From JAWBMQ01 sp038828875 (lineage in GTDB: Archaea > Nanobdellota > Nanobdellia > Woesearchaeales > JAWBMQ01), in assembly GCA_038828875.1 (NCBI GenBank), contig JAWBMQ010000001.1, forward strand, positions 1-64,000: a stretch of DNA of 64,000 nucleotides, in the 5' to 3' direction. Position numbers and translations under genes: made by a program. The notes beneath the pieces were generated by a model. That model was not told the DNA's origin. It worked only from the letters and a program-made list of their open reading frames with translations, and searched no databases. Shown here piece after piece: positions 1-8,822 of this stretch; positions within the stretch are counted from its first letter, which is position 1, and each line of letters begins with the position of its first letter.

Positions 1-93
1 CTAGTATGGTATTTTGTTAATCTTTGCGAAATCGTAAATCTTTTAAGAAAAATTTTTAAGTTTTAAGCTCTATCTCTTCAATATTTCCCAAGG
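1..93 (+). promoter_or_regulatory. CRISPR leader of array 1 (5' end cut by window edge)
   Basis: Bases 1-99 are identical to 15891-15989, the leader and first repeat bases of the second array, so this is a duplicated leader. It carries TTGCGAA at 24-30, a motif also found twice in the cas promoter, and an AT-rich TATA-like stretch near 50-65 that would start transcription just ahead of the first repeat. The left end is missing, so the full leader cannot be judged. Confidence 0.85.
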
Positions 94-328
94 GTTTAAC
101 AAGAACTAGTTAGTATGGAAGTCAAATAATTCTCTAAATCTTTCTAATTCAAATTTATCTAAGTTTAACAAGAACTAGTTAGTATGGAAGAAATTAAAAT
201 AACTTTAAAAACAAGAATTTTCCATTAATCAGTTTAACAAGAACTAGTTATATGGAAGTGTATTCAATGTTATGTTATAGCTAAGTATTAGATCTGTGAT
301 GCTTAATAGGAACTACTTGATATGAAAG
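94..328 (+). CRISPR. CRISPR array 1, short and decaying
   Basis: Repeats lie at 94-121, 163-190, 232-258 (one base deleted) and a degenerate copy at 301-328. Spacers are 41, 41 and 42 bases. The good repeats start GTTTAACAAG and end TAGTATGGAAG, differing by one C/T from the main repeat of the second array. A further very degraded copy may lie at 363-393. The complement of the first spacer reads as an open frame (LDKFELERFRELF). With so few repeats and visible decay beside an intact leader, this looks like a nearly inactive sister array. Confidence 0.9.
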
Positions 329-466
329 ATAAGGATGATTAATTATTGTAATTGGTTTAGGGGTTTGATAATAACTTAATTAGAATGTATGGATTATGTT
401 ACTTCTTAAGCTATGCTTAACTAGTTTAATAATTGCTATTAGTTTTTCATAAATCAAGAAAAAATA

Positions 467-539
467 TGGACTGGGCGGGATTTGAACCCGCGGTCACCGC
501 CATGCCAAGGCGGCATCTTACCAGCTAGACGACCAGCCC
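467..539 (-). tRNA. tRNA-Ala (anticodon GGC)
   Basis: On the minus strand this folds as a 73-base tRNA. The acceptor arm is GGGCTGG with CCAGTCC and discriminator A. The anticodon stem CCGCC/GGCGG encloses loop TTGGCAT (anticodon GGC), and the T arm contains GGTTCAAATCC. Position 3:70 is a G-U pair, the classic alanine identity element, which supports the call. CCA is not encoded. It lies 43 bases from the next tRNA-Ala on the same strand. Confidence 0.95.
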
Positions 540-582
540 TTAGGTTTTGAAAATAATTTATCTTTTTTAAAATTTTTCTGAT

Positions 583-655
583 TGGACTGGCCGGGATTCG
601 AACCCGGGGTCTTTGCCGTGCGAGGGCAACGCTTTACCAACTAAGCTACCAGCCC
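583..655 (-). tRNA. tRNA-Ala (anticodon CGC)
   Basis: A 73-base cloverleaf on the minus strand with the same acceptor arm as its neighbour, including G3-U70. The anticodon stem TTGCC/GGCAA encloses loop CTCGCAC, giving anticodon CGC. The T arm contains GGTTCGAATCC. It is probably co-transcribed with the tRNA-Ala(GGC) downstream. The pair would read GCC/GCU and GCG alanine codons. Confidence 0.95.
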
Positions 656-684
656 AGTAATATATTCATAAAAATATCATCAAT

Positions 685-3234
685 TTAAATTTTTTTGCTT
701 ATTTGATTCAAAATCAAATGGTGCATTTTTTTAAGGAATTCGTGCTTAGTTTCAGCTTTTAAGAGATCAGAATAAGAATCAAGAATCAAGTTTAATGCAA
801 AAGGAGAGGGATATTTAACTTTTACAATTTCAAAGTTCATTTTTTTCATTAATTGTAGTGCATTTTTTGCATTAGTTAAATCCATGTGTTCTTCGAGAAT
901 CTCTCTTCTTGTTTCTTTTATCAAAATAAAATTATGATTTATTGTTTTAATTAAATTATAAATCTGTTTAGCTGAAAGTTGTTGTTTATTTACACTTCTC
1001 TTTTTTCCTTTATAATTTTTCAATACTAAAAAGGATCTTGTCGCAACATGTCTAAATCTCCTAAAGAAAAGTTCTGTGTTTTCTATAATCTGTTCTAATC
1101 TGTTCAAATCATAATTAAGTAATTCCTGGTATAGAAAATAAACATCTTCTTTGCTAATTGATTCTGGCAAAGATAATGAAAATGCGTTATCGTTTATATT
1201 AATCAAAATATCTGAAGAGGTCATCTGACTAAGGATGTCTGCAGCAGCTCTTGAAAGAACATCGTTTACTCTTCTACCAAATAAAGTATGGAATATAATT
1301 TTAGTATCGTTATCTCTATATATCTCTATAATCATTTTATCGTAGTTAGGGATCCCGATATATTTTTTTTGCTCATAGAAGTAATCAAATATAATCTTTG
1401 AAATTTCTTCAGAAACATTCAATTCTTTTCTTATTTTTTCAATAATTTCTTTTTGATTAAATTTATCTAACCATTCATCCATTTTTTTTCTAAATAAAAG
1501 TATTTCTAATGCTAAATCGTAAGATAATGGTAAAGATTCTGAAAACCAGGAAGGAACTGTAGGTGTTAAACCGTCTGCGTTTTCAACAAAACAGGCCATT
1601 CCTGAAGATTTCAAAAAACGATAGGTTTTACCGCCTAACACGAAAATATCGTTCTTATTTAATCTTTCTAAGAAAAGCTCATCTATAAAACCAATTGGTT
1701 TATTTTTCAAAAGAACAACAACATCACTAGTATCAGGAATAACTCCTGAATTCAGAAGAAAAATCATTCTAGAGCCTTTTCTAGGTAAAATTTTTCCATT
1801 TTCTATTTTTATTTTACCATAAACGTTTCTCTCTTCTAAATCACTATAAAATCCTGAGAGAAATCTTAGCATTTCTTCAAAATCTTCTTTGCTTAAAGAA
1901 TCGAAGTTATAGCTTCTTCTGATTACTTTATAAGCATCTTCAACGCTTATTTCTTCATAAGCCATTGAAACTATGTGTTGAGCAAGAACATCTAGTGGAT
2001 TTTTTGGAATTTTAATATTATCTATCTTTCTTTTTTCAGCACATCTTTTTAGAATGCAGCATTCTATAAGATCATCATTATCCAAAGAAATAAAAATTCC
2101 TTTGCTTTTTTCGTGTAATTTGTGACCACTTCTACCTATTCTTTGCAGAGCTCTTGCTATTGATTTAGGAGAAGATAATAAGATAACTAAATCAATGCTA
2201 CCAATATCAATACCAAGTTCAAGAGAAGTGGAAGAAACTATTACCTTTAATTTTCCAGATTTCATTCGTTCTTCGATATCTTGCCTTATTTCTTTAGAAA
2301 GAGAGCTGTGATGAGCACCTATCTCTAGATCGGAGTAATTAAATTTTTCTTTTAAGTAATAAACAACTCTTTCAGTTGCACTTCTAGTGTTTGTGAATAT
2401 TAAGGTAGTTTTATGAGTTTGAATTAATTCATGAATTATTTTGTACATATCGTGATGTATTTTTTCGAAAGGAGTGTTTATTAAGTCATTAGTAGGAGTA
2501 ATTATTTTCATTTCTATCTCTTTTATTGCTTGTACATCAATGATTTTACAACTTCCTTTGCCTACTAAGTATTTAGCTACTTCTTCTAGAGGACTGACAG
2601 TAGCACTTAATCCAATTCTAACTAATGATTTTTTCTTTAGGTAATCTAATCTTTCTATGGATAAGCTAAGTAAAGCTCCTCTTTTGTTTTCTGCCAAAGC
2701 ATGAATTTCATCGACAATAACCCATTCAGCAGCTATAAGCTTTTCTTTAAATCTAGGAGAGGTTAAAGATAGAGTTAAACTTTCTGGTGTAGTTATTAGA
2801 ATATGTGGCGGTTTTCTTAACATCTTAGATTTTTCGTTGCTAGTTGTGTCTGAATTTCTTACTGCAATTCTTATTCCATGAATTATTCCAGAGAGATTTT
2901 CAATTTCTTGTAAAGGTTCTAATAAGTTTCTTTTTATATCATTGTTCAATGCTTTCAATGGAGAAACATATATTGCATATATTTTATCCTCTAATCTATT
3001 CTCTTTAGAAAGTTTAAAAAGTTCATTCAAAATTGCAAGAAAAGCGGATAATGTTTTTCCAGAACCAGTAGGAGATGAAATTAAGACATTATTTTTATTG
3101 TGAATATTTAATATTGAATATCTTTGAGGAGGCGTAAAGGTTTTATACTTATGTAAAAACCAATCCTTAATTTCATCCTCAAGAATTTCTAGAATTTCAG
3201 CATCATTTTTAGGTTCATTGTCATAAACTATCAT
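685..3234 (-). CDS. lhr: Lhr-type ATP-dependent helicase
   Basis: An 849-residue superfamily 2 helicase of the Lhr family, which unwinds DNA/RNA hybrids and forked DNA and is linked to repair in archaea. Walker A is SPTGSGKT at residues 54-61, Walker B is the family-typical DEIH at 175-178, SAT follows near 212, and the second RecA domain has the QRIGRSGH box of motif VI. The length fits the Lhr core without the long bacterial C-terminal extension. It faces the tRNA-Ala genes and shares a 139-base divergent promoter region with the gene at 3374. No defect is seen in the catalytic motifs. Confidence 0.92.
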   Translation of the reverse strand: MIVYDNEPKNDAEILEILEDEIKDWFLHKYKTFTPPQRYSILNIHNKNNVLISSPTGSGKTLSAFLAILNELFKLSKENRLEDKIYAIYVSPLKALNNDIKRNLLEPLQEIENLSGIIHGIRIAVRNSDTTSNEKSKMLRKPPHILITTPESLTLSLTSPRFKEKLIAAEWVIVDEIHALAENKRGALLSLSIERLDYLKKKSLVRIGLSATVSPLEEVAKYLVGKGSCKIIDVQAIKEIEMKIITPTNDLINTPFEKIHHDMYKIIHELIQTHKTTLIFTNTRSATERVVYYLKEKFNYSDLEIGAHHSSLSKEIRQDIEERMKSGKLKVIVSSTSLELGIDIGSIDLVILLSSPKSIARALQRIGRSGHKLHEKSKGIFISLDNDDLIECCILKRCAEKRKIDNIKIPKNPLDVLAQHIVSMAYEEISVEDAYKVIRRSYNFDSLSKEDFEEMLRFLSGFYSDLEERNVYGKIKIENGKILPRKGSRMIFLLNSGVIPDTSDVVVLLKNKPIGFIDELFLERLNKNDIFVLGGKTYRFLKSSGMACFVENADGLTPTVPSWFSESLPLSYDLALEILLFRKKMDEWLDKFNQKEIIEKIRKELNVSEEISKIIFDYFYEQKKYIGIPNYDKMIIEIYRDNDTKIIFHTLFGRRVNDVLSRAAADILSQMTSSDILININDNAFSLSLPESISKEDVYFLYQELLNYDLNRLEQIIENTELFFRRFRHVATRSFLVLKNYKGKKRSVNKQQLSAKQIYNLIKTINHNFILIKETRREILEEHMDLTNAKNALQLMKKMNFEIVKVKYPSPFALNLILDSYSDLLKAETKHEFLKKMHHLILNQISKKI

Positions 3235-3373
3235 TAACTTCTTTAATAAGTAGGCTTTTTTTAAATCTTTTGAATTAACAAAAAACGAAAAATTTATTAT
3301 TATGAAGTGATTACAAAAATATATAATTTTTAGTTGCTAAAGAGTTAATAAATTGTATACTTAGAGGGGAAAA

Positions 3374-4573
3374 ATGTATATTGTTGACGTCCTCGAAAAG
3401 ATCAATGAAATCCATAAAAAAACGAATTTAGAGGATATTGTTGAGGCAGGAGCAAATATAATAGAAAAATATGTTGGTTTTCTACCTAAAATATTTCTAA
3501 AAGATGAGTATAAAAATAATCTATACTTAGCATATCCTAAAGATCTTAAAGTTCCAGAAATACATATTGATCCAGATTCTGGAGTTTTAGCTAATGCAGT
3601 TATTCAATTTGAAGAAAATCATTACTTTTATTTGAAAAATGAAGATTCAAAAGAATTGAATAGTTTTTTCAAAGAAAATTATCCATATTACTACATTACC
3701 CCAATCAAATCATATAATGGTCATGTTAAGTACCTTGGAGAAATTTGTGTTGGAAGTTTTGAACAGATAACAGAAGAAGAAAGGAAGCTTTTAGATATTA
3801 TCGCAGATAATTTGGGAACTTCAATTTATAAGAATAAACTTAATTCTGAGATTGAACAATCTCTTTTGCAGTATGAAGAAAAACTTAATCTTTTTGCAGA
3901 TTATGTAAAAAATAAGTTGATTCCATCGTACTTTATAGTTAATCAATATTTTGAGAAGATGAAGAAATTAAAAGATTTGAATGCTTCTGAGGATCCTGAA
4001 AAGCTAAAGGAGTTAAGAGAAATAATAGCTAATTGTAATTTAACTAAACTTGATGTAGCTTTGAATATGCTTTCAAACATAGATTCTTTTGTTAACGTTG
4101 TTACAAATTACAGTGATGCATACATAAAAAGAAAATCAATAAATCATGAAGTGATCCCTTTGAATGAATTGATTGAAAAGAAATTAGATAAAAGTAATGT
4201 AAGGATTTTAAGAAATGAATGGAACGGAGGAAAAACCTACATTGATAGAAATTATGTAAGTCAATTTTTGAATTTGTTAGTTTCTGGTTCTTTAAAAGAG
4301 AATAAGAATCAAGATAATTTAGATGTTTTCTTACTTAAGAAAAAAGATCAATATAGAGGAATAATTAGAATATACAACGGAGGTTTAAAAGTGGAAGAAT
4401 TTTCTAAATTCTTTGAACCTAAAACAGTTAAAGAATATAAAGAGCAAGGCAATGGTTTGCATTTTGTAGCGGCTAAATATTTAGCAGATCTGTTGAACAT
4501 TGATATCTGGTTGAATAGCCCAGAGCATTCAGGATATACTGAAATAAATTTCAATTTGCCAAAGTATTCTTGA
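3374..4573 (+). CDS. GAF-like plus HATPase-like sensor protein, probably a pseudokinase
   Basis: A 399-residue protein. The N-terminal ~150 residues look like a GAF sensor fold. A helical stretch (about 155-240) stands where a dimerisation/phosphoacceptor domain would be, and the C-terminal ~130 residues resemble a histidine-kinase ATPase (FEPK then GNGLHFVAAKYL). No clear H-box histidine is visible in the helical part. The N-box reads NLLVSG rather than the usual NLxxNA, and the DxG box has become NGG, so ATP hydrolysis or phosphotransfer is doubtful. A purine-rich site (GAGGGG) precedes the ATG. It ends against the PUA gene and probably shares its transcript. Its role is unknown. Confidence 0.6.
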   Translation: MYIVDVLEKINEIHKKTNLEDIVEAGANIIEKYVGFLPKIFLKDEYKNNLYLAYPKDLKVPEIHIDPDSGVLANAVIQFEENHYFYLKNEDSKELNSFFKENYPYYYITPIKSYNGHVKYLGEICVGSFEQITEEERKLLDIIADNLGTSIYKNKLNSEIEQSLLQYEEKLNLFADYVKNKLIPSYFIVNQYFEKMKKLKDLNASEDPEKLKELREIIANCNLTKLDVALNMLSNIDSFVNVVTNYSDAYIKRKSINHEVIPLNELIEKKLDKSNVRILRNEWNGGKTYIDRNYVSQFLNLLVSGSLKENKNQDNLDVFLLKKKDQYRGIIRIYNGGLKVEEFSKFFEPKTVKEYKEQGNGLHFVAAKYLADLLNIDIWLNSPEHSGYTEINFNLPKYS

Positions 4574-4575
4574 AG

Positions 4576-5001
4576 ATGAGATATTTGAGTAATAAGGAAA
4601 TAAGAGTTTTAAAAGAAATTCTTCAAAAATATAGAATTTCTGACGAAAGATTGTTTGAAAAAGATAATCTTATTTTTGACACTAGAAAAAAACCAGTATT
4701 GTTTTTTTATGAAGGAAATTATTATCCAACTTTATACTGTGATTTATCTTCTTTAAAAAAAGTTGTGGTAGATATGAATGCTGTTAAATTTATAGCATCT
4801 GGTGCTGACATCATGAGACCAGGAATAAAGCATTTGGATGATTTTAACAAAGATGAAGTTGTTAAAATTGTTGATGAAAAAAATAATGTTGCTCTTGCAA
4901 TAGGTAAAGCTTTGTTTAGCTCAGAAGAAATCAAAGCCATGGATAAAGGAAAAGTTATCAAGAATTTACATCATGTCGGAGATAAAGTATACAAATCATG
5001 A
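4576..5001 (+). CDS. PUA-domain RNA-binding protein (MCT-1/Tma20-like)
   Basis: About 141 residues. The C-terminal half is a PUA domain (DMNAVKFIASGADIMRPGI, then VVKIVDEKNNVALAIGKAL), and the N-terminal part resembles the pre-PUA domain of archaeal MCT-1/Tma20-type proteins. In eukaryotes relatives act on ribosomes in re-initiation and tRNA release; a similar ribosome or tRNA role here is inferred. I chose the ATG at 4576 over an in-frame TTG at 4570 because the upstream stop is at 4571-4573. It is the last gene before the cas promoter. Confidence 0.75.
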   Translation: MRYLSNKEIRVLKEILQKYRISDERLFEKDNLIFDTRKKPVLFFYEGNYYPTLYCDLSSLKKVVVDMNAVKFIASGADIMRPGIKHLDDFNKDEVVKIVDEKNNVALAIGKALFSSEEIKAMDKGKVIKNLHHVGDKVYKS

Positions 5002-5009
5002 TAATTCTG

Positions 5010-5090
5010 AAAAAATTGCGAAATTTCTAAATATTTTGCGAACGATAAATAAAAATCTTTATATACTTTTTAATTCTTTTGTTTAATTTA
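5010..5090 (+). promoter_or_regulatory. cas operon promoter with twin TTGCGAA motifs
   Basis: A TATA box TTTATATA at 5058-5065 lies about 29 bases before the ATG at 5091, implying a leaderless message. Two copies of TTGCGAA sit at 5016-5022 and 5036-5042, exactly 20 bases apart (two helical turns). The second, with its flank, reads TTTGCGAACGATAAAT and resembles TTTGCGAAATCGTAAAT in both CRISPR leaders. The first gene downstream is a Csa3-like regulator, so this is a plausible operator for it. Confidence 0.65.
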
Positions 5091-5708
5091 ATGAATAAAA
5101 TATTGTTTGTTTCAGTAGGCGAACAGGAAGTACCAATATTGAAAACCTTTTCTTCAATTTCAGGTTATGAAACTATCTATTTAATTTCTAGCAATAAGAC
5201 CAAAAATGTAGCGCAAGAAATTAAGAAAAAGATAAGTCAAATTTATGAGAAAGTTGAGATCGAATTGGTAGATGCTTACGATCTTCATGAAATTCTTTCT
5301 AAGATTTTGAAATTATCAAATGGAAAGGTGGTAGAATTTAATTTAACAGGAGGCACTAAAGTGATGACTTTAGCTTTCTACATAGCAGCAATACTGTTAG
5401 AATCAAAATGTATTTACTATTCGTTAGAAGATAGATTGATAGAAATTCCTGTGATTAGTAGATCGTGGTTTAATAGGAATTTGAATGGTAAGAAGATACA
5501 TATTCTTAATTATCTTTTGAAAAAAAATTACGCTGTTAAAGAGTTAAGTGAAATTTTAAAGTTGTCACCACAAACAGTAGAAGGACATCTTAAAACTTTA
5601 GAATATTTAAATTTTATAAGAAGAGAAAAAGTAGGAAAAAATACTTGCATATCAATAACAGAAATAGGAAAACTTTATGTTGAAATTGCTGAAATTTTGA
5701 ATAGGTGA
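5091..5708 (+). CDS. csa3: Csa3-like CARF-wHTH transcription regulator
   Basis: A protein of 205 residues. The N-terminal CARF fold has a starting strand ILFVSVGEQE and the ligand-loop motif NLTGGTKVM at 84-92. The C-terminal winged helix (about residues 140-190) has the helix-turn-helix AVKELSEILKLSPQTVEGHL. This is the Csa3 architecture: Sulfolobus Csa3 proteins bind cas promoters and leaders, and the CARF domain binds cyclic tetra-adenylate. It opens the type III operon and ends 4 bases before cas10, so it is likely autoregulated. I prefer the ATG at 5091 over the upstream TTG at 5079 because it sits at the expected distance from the TATA box. Csa3 is better known from type I systems. Confidence 0.8.
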   Translation: MNKILFVSVGEQEVPILKTFSSISGYETIYLISSNKTKNVAQEIKKKISQIYEKVEIELVDAYDLHEILSKILKLSNGKVVEFNLTGGTKVMTLAFYIAAILLESKCIYYSLEDRLIEIPVISRSWFNRNLNGKKIHILNYLLKKNYAVKELSEILKLSPQTVEGHLKTLEYLNFIRREKVGKNTCISITEIGKLYVEIAEILNR

Positions 5709-5712
5709 AAAT

Positions 5713-8403
5713 ATGAAGAATTATTTTGAAGATGAAAATTACGTAGGAACGATTTTAGCTGCTTTGTTGCATGATATTGGTAAATATGCACAAAAGTTTG
5801 GAGTGAAGGGCACTCATGAAGAAATTGGAAAAACAAAAATTAATTGTAGTACTTTAAATTTAAGATATGATTTAAATTCAAAATATTTTATAATCGATAA
5901 TTCTAATCAAAAAAATTTAGTTGCAAATAAAATTGTTCATCTTGCGGATTGGATTGCAGCAAGTGAACGGCATAATGAAGTTGAAGAAGAGCAAAAAATT
6001 ATAGAAAAATCAAAGTATCTTATAAATATCCTATCTGAAGTAAACATTTCAGAAGACAGAGATTTAGATGAAAATGAAATTAAAGAAGAGGAAGAAATTT
6101 CTAATGATATTAATGTTAAGTTTATAGATTACTTGATTCTTAATTTTTATCTCAATGAAATAGAAAAGTATTCAAAAAGAAAAGAGGAAATATTCCCAAA
6201 TAAGGAAATATATACTGAATTTCAAAAAAATTTGAATATTATCATTGGAAAAGAACCAAAAGAAAATAAGGAAGAAAATCATCATCAATCTAATGAGCAT
6301 CCACTTTTGATTATAAAAAAAGTTTCAGATTTTTTGAAAAAATATACTTTATTATCTTCAAGTGCTTGGTACTATTCTAGATCAGATATTAGTTTATATT
6401 CACATTCAAAACTTACTGCAGCAATTGCATCATGTCTATATATTCTTAATGATTACGGATTAGTTAATTTAAATAAGTTAGAAGATGAATTGAAGGATAT
6501 TTTTGATAGAAAAAAAAGATTTTTTGAGGATAGAGATAATAAAGGTTCAAACAAAGTTAAAGAACAAATTTTAGAATTTGTTCAAGATAGTGAACGTAAA
6601 CTGGAAATAGCTAAAAATAATTTTTTATTAATTCACGGTAATTTTTCAGGAATTCAAAAATTCATATCGAGAGTATACTCAAAAAATGCTCTTAAAATGC
6701 TAAAGGCTAGATCTACATATCTTTCTTTACTTAACGAATTAATTCCCTTGAAATTGACGCATGAATTATGTCTTACAGAATTGAATGTTGTTTTTGCAGG
6801 AGGAGGTAACTTTGAAATAATATCTCCTAACACAGAAGATGCTAAGAATAAAATAAAAGAATTTGTAAAAAAAATAAATAATGAATTTTGGAAAAGATAT
6901 CATGGAGATTTATTTTTAGAGATATCTATCGAAGAAATTAGTGCATTAATGTTTGATAGAATTTTTTATTTCTCCATGCTTCAAAATGAAAAAAGAAAAG
7001 AACCAGATTTAACAAATAGAGAACGTAAGTTTTACAATAACATAAAAGAAACGATAAATACTTCTTTTTTAGATGAAGGATTAAGGTTAGGAGAGGAAAA
7101 TGAAAAGTTTATTTGTGATGTATGTAAAAAAATAGATGTTAAAAAATATAAAGATCATAAAGATGACGATGTTAATTATTGTAAAGATTGTTATTCTTTG
7201 AAAAAGTTAAGTGATTTCTTGAAAAAAATACAAGCACAAGAAAAAGAAGATTTTGTAGATTTTAACGAAATAAAATATCTTTTTAGTTTTGAAGATCTAG
7301 ATTTGCTTGATTATTGGAAGTTAATTTTTAATAAAAAAATTAATGTATTTCCTAATGAAATTCCTTTTGAAATCATTCCACTAGGATATCCTATAGATAA
7401 TAATGGAAAATTACTTACTTTTGAAGAATTATCTAAGAAATCAAAAGGTGTAAAAAAATTAGGTGCATTAAAATTAGATGTCGATAATTTAGGAAAAATT
7501 TTTAATAAAGGAGTAAAAGGAATTTCTTTTTCAAGATATTATCAATTAAGTACTCTTTTGAATTATTTTTTTAAAGGGTACGTATATTCTTTAAGAAATA
7601 ACAATAAATATAAAGATTCAGTATATGTTATTTTTTCAGGAGGGGATGATGCCTTTTTTATAGGGTCATGGGATAAACTATTAGAATTTGCATTTGATTT
7701 ATATTATTTATTTAAATGTTATTCTGGAAACAATAATTATGTTAATCTTTCAGCATCATTTTTAATTTTCGATGAAATTTATCCTGTTTACAAAGTATAC
7801 GATGAGTTAGAAGAGATGTTGGATTTAGTTAAAAATAAATACGGAAAAAATAAAATTAATGTATGTGGTTTAATTTTGGATTGGTCTGATATTTTTAATG
7901 CAAAAATTTATAGAAATATTTCTGAAGATTTGAATAAGGAATTATTATTTGTTAAAAATGATGAAAAAGGAATTTTAGAATTAATAAGCTCTATAAATTT
8001 AGAGTTGAGCAATCATGAAAGAACAAATGAATTAAGATTATTTATAGATTTTTTGAATTTGTTTTATTCATTGCTAAATAAAAATTTAATTTCAAGATCT
8101 TATTTACATCAACTCTTATGGATTCTTAATGATCCTAATAATCAAATATCTATAGATAGGAAGTATAGAATTGAAATTCCTAAAATTTATTTAATTAGAT
8201 ACGGGTTTGTTAGAAATCTAAAAAATATTAAAATAATTGATGAATTAGAAGAAAAGGAGATTATTCTTTCTGATTTATTATGGGATATTTTTAAGAAATA
8301 TACTTCATTAGTAATTCTAAAAAAACTATCTTTTAATTTAATTTCTTATTCCATTATGTTTGCATTATACTCTACAAAAAAAGAGGTGAAAAAAGATGAG
8401 TGA
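5713..8403 (+). CDS. cas10: Cas10/Csm1, type III-A large subunit
   Basis: An 896-residue scaffold and signalling subunit of the Csm complex. The N-terminal HD nuclease motif LLHDIGK is at about residues 18-24. A zinc-finger CxxC pair is at C468/C471 and C490/C493. The polymerase/cyclase palm has intact GGDD at 643-646, so single-stranded DNA cleavage and cyclic oligoadenylate synthesis both look possible. A FSGIQKFI segment near 315 matches the first palm region. An internal stretch near residues 190-200 (KENKEENHHQ) is low complexity. It overlaps csm2 by 8 bases, indicating translational coupling. Confidence 0.97.
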   Translation: MKNYFEDENYVGTILAALLHDIGKYAQKFGVKGTHEEIGKTKINCSTLNLRYDLNSKYFIIDNSNQKNLVANKIVHLADWIAASERHNEVEEEQKIIEKSKYLINILSEVNISEDRDLDENEIKEEEEISNDINVKFIDYLILNFYLNEIEKYSKRKEEIFPNKEIYTEFQKNLNIIIGKEPKENKEENHHQSNEHPLLIIKKVSDFLKKYTLLSSSAWYYSRSDISLYSHSKLTAAIASCLYILNDYGLVNLNKLEDELKDIFDRKKRFFEDRDNKGSNKVKEQILEFVQDSERKLEIAKNNFLLIHGNFSGIQKFISRVYSKNALKMLKARSTYLSLLNELIPLKLTHELCLTELNVVFAGGGNFEIISPNTEDAKNKIKEFVKKINNEFWKRYHGDLFLEISIEEISALMFDRIFYFSMLQNEKRKEPDLTNRERKFYNNIKETINTSFLDEGLRLGEENEKFICDVCKKIDVKKYKDHKDDDVNYCKDCYSLKKLSDFLKKIQAQEKEDFVDFNEIKYLFSFEDLDLLDYWKLIFNKKINVFPNEIPFEIIPLGYPIDNNGKLLTFEELSKKSKGVKKLGALKLDVDNLGKIFNKGVKGISFSRYYQLSTLLNYFFKGYVYSLRNNNKYKDSVYVIFSGGDDAFFIGSWDKLLEFAFDLYYLFKCYSGNNNYVNLSASFLIFDEIYPVYKVYDELEEMLDLVKNKYGKNKINVCGLILDWSDIFNAKIYRNISEDLNKELLFVKNDEKGILELISSINLELSNHERTNELRLFIDFLNLFYSLLNKNLISRSYLHQLLWILNDPNNQISIDRKYRIEIPKIYLIRYGFVRNLKNIKIIDELEEKEIILSDLLWDIFKKYTSLVILKKLSFNLISYSIMFALYSTKKEVKKDE

Positions 8404-8812
8404 AAATACGGGTTTAAATCAAAACAAAGAAAGAAATGTGGATGAAGATCAGGAAAAGAATATTTTATTTAATTTTTTGAATGGCAAGGAAGTAGATTAT
8501 TTGAATTATTTTTCGTCTTTAGAAAAAAAAGTTAATTCTTGGAATGTTACAAAAAATCAAATTAGAAAGTTGTATGATATTGTAGTAGATTTTAAAGATA
8601 ATGGACAAAAATCAGATATTGTGAAAGCGCTATATCGTTTGAGAATTCAGTTAGAATATTCCTATAGAAGGAAAGTTATAAAGAAGGAAGATTTTTATAA
8701 ATTTATGAAAGAAATGATAGAGCTAGTTTTAAAAGATAATCAAGAAATAGAAAAAAAATTTCAAAGATTTATGAATATATTTGAGGGAATAGTTGCATTT
8801 TCAAAAGATTAA
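8396..8812 (+). CDS. csm2: Csm2, small subunit of the Csm complex
   Basis: A mostly helical protein of 138 residues whose position between cas10 and csm3 is that of csm2. The recognisable core is QIRKLYDIVVDFK followed by LYRLRIQLEYSYRR, matching the family pattern of helices that line the crRNA-target duplex. The first ~25 residues are polar and poorly conserved in character. The start overlaps the cas10 end, and GGTGAG after its stop serves csm3. Confidence 0.88.
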   Translation: MSENTGLNQNKERNVDEDQEKNILFNFLNGKEVDYLNYFSSLEKKVNSWNVTKNQIRKLYDIVVDFKDNGQKSDIVKALYRLRIQLEYSYRRKVIKKEDFYKFMKEMIELVLKDNQEIEKKFQRFMNIFEGIVAFSKD

Positions 8813-8822
8813 GGTGAGATGA

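Noticed and set aside
467..655. tRNA-Gly for one of the first two tRNAs
   Set aside because: The loops read GGC and CGC and both tRNAs have G3-U70, so both are alanine tRNAs.
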